This document shows positions 7,280 through 11,241 of a DNA stretch of 11,241 nt, one piece after another (the stretch's first letter is position 1; each line of letters opens with the position of its first letter). The notes below the pieces were generated by a model, which saw only the letters and a program-made list of their open reading frames with translations, had not been told where the DNA came from and ran no database searches. The stretch covers positions 1 to 11,241 of the forward strand of contig JAJZVE010000089.1 of the NCBI GenBank assembly GCA_021845835.1. The letters run 5' to 3'. Both the position numbers and the translations under genes were made by a program. This stretch comes from Pseudomonadota bacterium (GTDB lineage Bacteria; Pseudomonadota; Alphaproteobacteria; Acetobacterales; Acetobacteraceae).

Positions 7280-8014
7280 TTACGGCGTGTGCCGGGCCGC
7301 CAGCCAGCCGCCGTCGACCGCGATCACCTGGCCGGCAACGAAAGCGGCGTCATCCGAGCAAAGAAAGGCGATTACGCCGGCCACATCGTCCGGCACGCCG
7401 ACCCGCCCGATCGGCGTGGTGTCCAGCATGGCGCGGCGGAACCAGGCGTCGCTGGCGATCCGCCCGGCCACCATCGGCGTCTCGATGATCCCCGGAGCGA
7501 CCGCGTTGACCCGGATGCCGGCGGCGGCGACGTCGCTGACGAGCTGGCGCGTCAGTTGCGCCACCCCGGCCTTGGCGACGGCGTAGGCGGTCGTCCCCGG
7601 AAAGCCGACCTCGCCGAACACCGACGCGACGTTGACGATGCGCCCGCCGGGCCGCGTCAGGGCGCCAAGCGCTTCCCGCGTCAGGCGGAGCACCGCGCGC
7701 AGGTCGATGCGCAGGATGTCGTCGATGCGCGCGTCATCGCTCAGTTCCAGCGGCTTCGAGCCGCCGATGCCGGCGTTGTTGACGAGGATGTCGAGCCGGC
7801 CGAACAGCGATCGCGCGGCTCGCACCACCTGGCGCGGCGCGTCGTCGTCGCCCAGGTCCACCACCAGCGTATGCTCCGCCGCACCCGCCAGCGCCGCGGC
7901 GTTGCGGTCCACGGCCAGGACGTGCGCGCCTTCGCGCGCCAGCCGCTGCGCGGTCGCCCGGCCGATGCCGCCGGCCGCGCCGGTGACGATTGCCGCCTGC
8001 CCCTGGAACCTCAT
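7280..8014 (-). CDS. SDR family oxidoreductase (first dehydrogenase by the NIPSNAP gene)
   Basis: This is a 244-aa classical short-chain dehydrogenase/reductase. The Rossmann fold shows TGAAGGIG at 11-18, Asp36 at the end of the second strand (favouring NAD(H) over NADP(H)), VVDL at 51-54 and NNAG at 79-82. Catalytic Ser131, Tyr144 and Lys148 (YAVAK) are present, followed by APGIIETPM and the C-terminal VDGGW. At the tetrad Asn position, where most classical SDRs read VN, this protein has Ile-Asp (Asp104 in LRIDLRA). The start ATG overlaps the stop of the preceding SDR gene as ATGA. It probably oxidises a secondary alcohol on the compound imported by the adjacent transporter, or reduces the matching ketone. 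The substrate cannot be told from sequence. Confidence 0.93.
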   Translation of the reverse strand: MRFQGQAAIVTGAAGGIGRATAQRLAREGAHVLAVDRNAAALAGAAEHTLVVDLGDDDAPRQVVRAARSLFGRLDILVNNAGIGGSKPLELSDDARIDDILRIDLRAVLRLTREALGALTRPGGRIVNVASVFGEVGFPGTTAYAVAKAGVAQLTRQLVSDVAAAGIRVNAVAPGIIETPMVAGRIASDAWFRRAMLDTTPIGRVGVPDDVAGVIAFLCSDDAAFVAGQVIAVDGGWLAARHTP

Positions 8015-8769
8015 GCCAGCCGCCCGCCGTCCACCGGGACGGCGGTGCCCGTCATGTAGGACGCCGCATCGCTGGCCAGGAACAGCACCAGTTCGGCGAC
8101 CTCGCCGGGCGTGCCGAAGCGGCCGAGCGGGTGTCGCGCCTTGAACGCTGCGCTGCGCGCGGCGACCGCCGCGGCGTCGCCGGCCGAGGCGAACGTCCGC
8201 TCCAGCATCGGCGTCTCGATCGAGCCGGGACAGACGCAGTTGACGCGAATGTTCTCTGCCGCGTGCGCCAGCGCCAGGCTGCGCGTCATCAGCACGACGG
8301 CGCCCTTGCTGGCGCTGTACGGCCCGAGTGTCGCCGAGCCGGCCAGACCGGCGGTGGAGGCGAAGGCAACGATGCTACCGCCCCCGTTGCGCCGCAGCAG
8401 CGGCATCGCCGCCCGCACCGCAAGGTAGGTGCCGCGCACGTTCACGCCGAACACATGCTCCCAGTCCTCCGGCGCGCAGTCGGCGACGCTGACGGCAGGG
8501 CCAAGCACGCCGGCGGCCGTGACCAGGATATCAAGCCGGTCGCGGCCGAGGCCGGCCCACGCGGCGGCGACAGCAGCCGGATCGGACACGTCGCAGAGCG
8601 CCGACCGCGCCGCCGGACCGATCGTCGCCGCCGTGGCCGCGAGTCCTTCGGCGTTGCGGTCCATCAGGATCACACCGGCGCCCCCGGCCGCGAGGCCGAG
8701 CGCCACCGCCCGGCCGAGGCCGGAGGCCGCGCCGGTCACCACGGCGGATTTGCCGGAAAATCGGGTCAT
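8011..8769 (-). CDS. SDR family oxidoreductase (second dehydrogenase, after livF)
   Basis: This is a 252-aa classical SDR with TGAASGLG at 12-19, Asp37 after the second strand (NAD preference inferred), CDVSD around Asp60, Asn110 of the tetrad in FGVNVRG, Ser138, Tyr151 and Lys155 (YSASK), the segment CPGSIETPM at 180-188, and VDGGRLA at the end. The usual NNAG after the fourth strand reads TAAG (84-87), a variant that occurs in other SDRs and keeps the Ala-Gly. The start ATG overlaps the livF stop as ATGA and also has AGGAG seven bases upstream. It differs substantially from the adjacent SDR, so the pair looks like two separate steps or two stereospecific enzymes and not a recent duplication. 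Confidence 0.93.
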   Translation of the reverse strand: MTRFSGKSAVVTGAASGLGRAVALGLAAGGAGVILMDRNAEGLAATAATIGPAARSALCDVSDPAAVAAAWAGLGRDRLDILVTAAGVLGPAVSVADCAPEDWEHVFGVNVRGTYLAVRAAMPLLRRNGGGSIVAFASTAGLAGSATLGPYSASKGAVVLMTRSLALAHAAENIRVNCVCPGSIETPMLERTFASAGDAAAVAARSAAFKARHPLGRFGTPGEVAELVLFLASDAASYMTGTAVPVDGGRLA

Positions 8770-9482
8770 GCGGCCTCTCCTTCGAGGTAGAAGCGCCGGA
8801 GCTGTTCCATGTCAATGGTTCCGTCGTTGCGGCCGGAAAACGCGATGCGGCCGTCGCGCAGGATGTGGATCTCGTCGGCCAGGTCGAGGGCAAGCGCCAC
8901 GTTCTGCTCGACCAGCAGGATGGCAAGCCCGCGCGCGCGCAGCCGCCGCACCGTCGCCGCGGTCTCGCCCACCGCTTTCGGCGACAGCGCGGCCGACGGC
9001 TCGTCCAGCAGCAGCATGCGCGGCCGGCTCATCAGCGCCCGCGCCACCGCCAGCATCTGCCGCTCGCCGCCGGAAAGCAGCGCCGCCGCGGCGTGCCGGC
9101 GCTCGCGCAGCCGCGGGAACAGCGCGAACATCTCGGCGAGGTCGGCGGCAACGCCCGCCCGGTCCCGCCGCCGGTGGAAGGCGCCGAGCAGGATGTTCTC
9201 CTCGACCGACATGGCGCCGAACACTTCCTTGCCCTGCGGCACGAGGCACAGGCCGGCCGCTGCCATCAGGTGCGCCGGATGCCCGTCGATGCGTGCGCCG
9301 TCCAGGCGGACTTCACCGGCGCTCGGCCGCACCAGCCCGGCGATCACCTTCAGCGCGGTCGACTTGCCGGTGCCGTTGCCGCCCAGCAGCCCGAGGATGC
9401 CGCCGTCCGGGACGGAGAAGCTCAGGCCATGCAGGATGCGCGTGCGGCCGTAGCCGGCGTCGATGTTGCGCACCTCAAGCAT
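8766..9482 (-). CDS. livF: LivF-type ABC transporter ATP-binding protein
   Basis: This 238-aa cytoplasmic ATPase belongs to the branched-chain amino acid (HAAT) ABC importer class. Walker A is GGNGTGKST at 34-42, the Q-loop VPQGKEVF is at 81-88, the signature LSGGERQ at 136-142, and Walker B MLLLDEPS at 156-163 with catalytic Glu161. The switch position carries Gln193 in LVEQN where most ABC ATPases have His; this is usual for LivF proteins and helps separate it from the LivG-like neighbour. It should pair with that neighbour to power the two permeases. Its start overlaps the livG stop by eight bases. The transported solute need not be a branched-chain amino acid, since this family also imports amides, urea, aromatic acids and other small polar compounds. 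Confidence 0.94.
   Translation of the reverse strand: MLEVRNIDAGYGRTRILHGLSFSVPDGGILGLLGGNGTGKSTALKVIAGLVRPSAGEVRLDGARIDGHPAHLMAAAGLCLVPQGKEVFGAMSVEENILLGAFHRRRDRAGVAADLAEMFALFPRLRERRHAAAALLSGGERQMLAVARALMSRPRMLLLDEPSAALSPKAVGETAATVRRLRARGLAILLVEQNVALALDLADEIHILRDGRIAFSGRNDGTIDMEQLRRFYLEGEAA
8777..8781 (-). promoter_or_regulatory. Ribosome binding site of the second SDR gene, inside livF
   Basis: AGGAG within AAGGAGAGG on the minus strand lies seven bases before ATG 8769 and inside the last codons of livF. It allows independent initiation as well as coupling through the ATGA overlap. Confidence 0.55.
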
Positions 9483-10254
9483 CGGCGGTGCGTCCGAGGC
9501 CGATATAGGCTTCCAGCACCTTCGGGTCGCGCGTCACCGACGCCGGCGGCCCGTCGGCGATTTTCGCGCCGTAGTCGAGCACGGCGACGCGGTCGCAGAC
9601 CGCCTGCACCACCCGCATCACATGCTCGACGAGCAGCACGGAGACGCCGAATTCGTCGCGCATGCGGCGGATCAGCGCGATCAGCCGCTCGACATTGGGC
9701 GGCGACAGGCCCGCCGCCGGCTCGTCCAGCACGAACAGGCGAGGCGAGGTGGACAGGCCGCGCGCGATCTCCACCATGCGCTGCTGGCCGATCGACAGCG
9801 CCGTCGCCGGCCGGTCGGCGACCCCGTCCAGGCCGAACAGAGCCAGCATCCGCCGCGCGCGCGCCAGGCTCTCCGCGTCCTCGCGCCGCGCCGCCCGGCT
9901 GCGCAGGATGGAGGCGAGCTGCCCGGTGGCAAGGCGGGGGTGGGATGCGATCGCGACGTTCTGCGCCGCCGTCATGCTGGGGAACAGGCGCAGCATCTGG
10001 AAGGTGCGCGCCACGCCGAGCCGCGCGACGCGCCAGGACGGCAGATGCGCGATGTCCTGCCCGTCCAGCAGCACCCGGCCGCTGTGCGCGCGCAGCGTGC
10101 CGGTGACGATGTTGACCAGCGTGGACTTGCCGGATCCGTTGGGTCCGATCAGGCCGACGATCTCGCCCGCGGCGACGCCCAGATCGACCTTCTCCAGCGC
10201 CACCAGCCCGCCGAAGCGCTGGCCGACGCCGCGGCATTCGAGCAGCGCGGTCAT
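9475..10254 (-). CDS. livG: LivG-type ABC transporter ATP-binding protein
   Basis: This 259-aa ABC ATPase has Walker A GPNGSGKST at 37-45, the Q-loop region RTFQMLRLF with Gln86, signature LSIGQQ at 153-158, Walker B LFVLDEPAAGL at 173-183 with Glu178, and switch His211 in LLVEH. The insert between the Q-loop and the signature, and the C-terminal PKVLEAYIGLG, are typical of LivG. It should form the nucleotide-binding heterodimer with the LivF-like protein. I place the start at ATG 10254, which overlaps the livM stop as ATGA; the frame extends three codons further to a GTG at 10263 without support. Its end overlaps livF by eight bases. Confidence 0.94.
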   Translation of the reverse strand: MTALLECRGVGQRFGGLVALEKVDLGVAAGEIVGLIGPNGSGKSTLVNIVTGTLRAHSGRVLLDGQDIAHLPSWRVARLGVARTFQMLRLFPSMTAAQNVAIASHPRLATGQLASILRSRAARREDAESLARARRMLALFGLDGVADRPATALSIGQQRMVEIARGLSTSPRLFVLDEPAAGLSPPNVERLIALIRRMRDEFGVSVLLVEHVMRVVQAVCDRVAVLDYGAKIADGPPASVTRDPKVLEAYIGLGRTADA

Positions 10255-11168
10255 GCCCGCCACCGCCGCAGCATTGTGCCGACGACGCCTTCCGGCATCG
10301 CCACGATCATGACGATCATCAGGCTGCCGTAGATGATCAGCCGATAATCCGCGGTGAAGCGCAGCGCCTCCGGCATGGCGGTGAAGAAGGCGGCGCCCAG
10401 CACCGGCCCGACCAGCGTGCCGCGCCCGCCCACCAGCACCATCGCGATCACCGCCGCCGAGGTGGCGATGGAGAAATCGTCCGGGCTGACCCCCTGGACG
10501 TCGTGCGCGATCAGCACCCCGGCGGCGCCGGCGAGCGCGGCGGCGGCGACGAAGGCGGCGAGCTTGGCGCGCGTCGTGTTCAGCCCGATGGCGCGCGCCA
10601 GCAGCTCATCGTCGCGCAGCGACTGCCACTCCCGCCCCAGCCGCGAGCCGGCCAGCGCCCAGGCCAGCAGCAGCGTCGCGGCGGCAACGCCGAGCGCCAG
10701 ATAGTAGAACGATTCGGTGCTGGCGAAGCCGCTCGCCGGCGGGACCATGATGCCGTAGGGACCGCCGGTGAACGACGTCCATTGCAGCAGGATCAGATAG
10801 ACGATGGTCTGGAAGGCGATGGTGACGATGGCGAGGAAATGGCCGCTGAGCCGCAGCGCCGGCAGCGCCAGCAGCAGCCCGAACCCGCCGGCGACCAGCA
10901 TGCCGGCGGGCAGGTGCAGCCAGAAGCCGGTGCCGAAGTCGCGATGCAGGATGGCGGCGGTGTAGGCGCCGATGCCGTAGAAGGCACCCTGCGCAAAGGA
11001 AAACTGCCCGGCGAATCCCATCACCAGATCGAGTCCGACGGCCAGCACCACGAAAATGTAGGTCACGCTGAAAACGTGCAGCACGTAGCCGCCGCCGAGC
11101 AGCAGCGGCAGGCCGAGCAGCACCGCCAGCACGGCCGGGACCGCGGCGATGCCGATGCGGCCGGTCAC
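10251..11168 (-). CDS. livM: LivM-type branched-chain ABC transporter permease
   Basis: This 305-aa inner-membrane permease has about eight to nine hydrophobic segments, roughly at 7-25, 35-54, 62-75, 88-105, 111-128, 155-173, 202-222, 236-247 and 277-291. The family markers GFAGQFSFAQGAFYGIGAY at 51-69, the cytoplasmic coupling loop LRDDELLARAIGLN at 185-198, and LVGGRGTLVGPVLGA at 245-259 are present. It forms the membrane channel with the LivH-like partner. The start codon is GTG 11168, overlapping the upstream permease stop as GTGA, which argues for coupled translation. Length is normal for LivM. The solute is not determined by sequence. Confidence 0.94.
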   Translation of the reverse strand: MTGRIGIAAVPAVLAVLLGLPLLLGGGYVLHVFSVTYIFVVLAVGLDLVMGFAGQFSFAQGAFYGIGAYTAAILHRDFGTGFWLHLPAGMLVAGGFGLLLALPALRLSGHFLAIVTIAFQTIVYLILLQWTSFTGGPYGIMVPPASGFASTESFYYLALGVAAATLLLAWALAGSRLGREWQSLRDDELLARAIGLNTTRAKLAAFVAAAALAGAAGVLIAHDVQGVSPDDFSIATSAAVIAMVLVGGRGTLVGPVLGAAFFTAMPEALRFTADYRLIIYGSLMIVMIVAMPEGVVGTMLRRWRA

Positions 11169-11241
11169 GCCCGTGCCGTCACCCGGCCGAGCAGGCCTTG
11201 CGGCCGCACCAGCAGCACGGCGATCACCACCAGGAAACCCA
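11165..11241 (-). CDS. livH: LivH-type ABC transporter permease, C-terminal end only
   Basis: The last 25 codons of an upstream gene enter the window. They read a hydrophobic final helix (FLVVIAVLLV) followed by RPQGLLGR and a short basic tail, ending in TGA. RPQGLLG after the last membrane segment is the usual C-terminus of LivH permeases, and LivH normally precedes LivM. The stop overlaps the livM GTG start. The rest of the gene lies outside the window. Confidence 0.85.
   Translation of the reverse strand, partial: GFLVVIAVLLVRPQGLLGRVTARA

Noticed and set aside
8766..9482. Missing switch histidine in the LivF-like ATPase as a sign of an inactive enzyme
   Set aside because: Gln in LVEQN is normal for LivF-type ATPases, and Walker A, the signature and the catalytic Glu are intact.
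1..11241. CRISPR arrays, tRNA or rRNA genes, insertion sequences, attachment sites or long repeats
   Set aside because: I saw no regularly spaced repeats, no tRNA-like cloverleaf sequence, no transposase motifs, and no gene-free stretch longer than about 80 bases.

Overview
The window is very GC-rich. Every gene I can support lies on the minus strand, so transcription runs from high to low coordinates and the genes are described in that order. The GC content, the AddA/AddB-type recombination nuclease (AddB lacks a visible Walker A and Fe-S cysteines), and the tsaE / nucleotidyltransferase / addB / addA order point to an alphaproteobacterium. Rhodospirillales or Acetobacteraceae is plausible, but the family level is inference only.

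Region 1 (11241 to about 5541) looks like a transport-plus-catabolism operon. It starts with the end of a branched-chain-type ABC permease (livH-like), followed by a second permease (livM-like) and two ATPases (livG-like, livF-like). Two short-chain dehydrogenases come next, then a small NIPSNAP-family protein and a HisD-family dehydrogenase. The first six genes overlap by 4 to 8 bases and are probably translationally coupled. NIPSNAP and hisD-like are separated by short spacers (48 and 80 bases) and each has its own Shine-Dalgarno sequence. The combination suggests uptake of a small polar solute and its stepwise oxidation by NAD-dependent dehydrogenases. The sequence does not identify the substrate. 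No periplasmic binding protein is present; it may lie upstream, outside the window.

Region 2 (about 5470 to 1) is a housekeeping block: tsaE (tRNA t6A modification), a MurU-like sugar-1-phosphate nucleotidyltransferase, addB and addA (double-strand break repair; addA is cut by the window edge). These genes overlap by 1 to 4 bases. In many alphaproteobacteria, as I recall, an AmgK-type phosphotransferase gene sits between tsaE and the nucleotidyltransferase. Here it is absent and the two genes join directly.

No RNA gene, CRISPR array, insertion sequence, attachment site or origin was recognised. No gene-free stretch exceeds about 80 bases. The long plus-strand open frames opposite addA, addB and hisD are GC-driven shadows. 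The most interesting part is the uncharacterised Liv/SDR/SDR/NIPSNAP/HisD-like cassette; the rest is ordinary.
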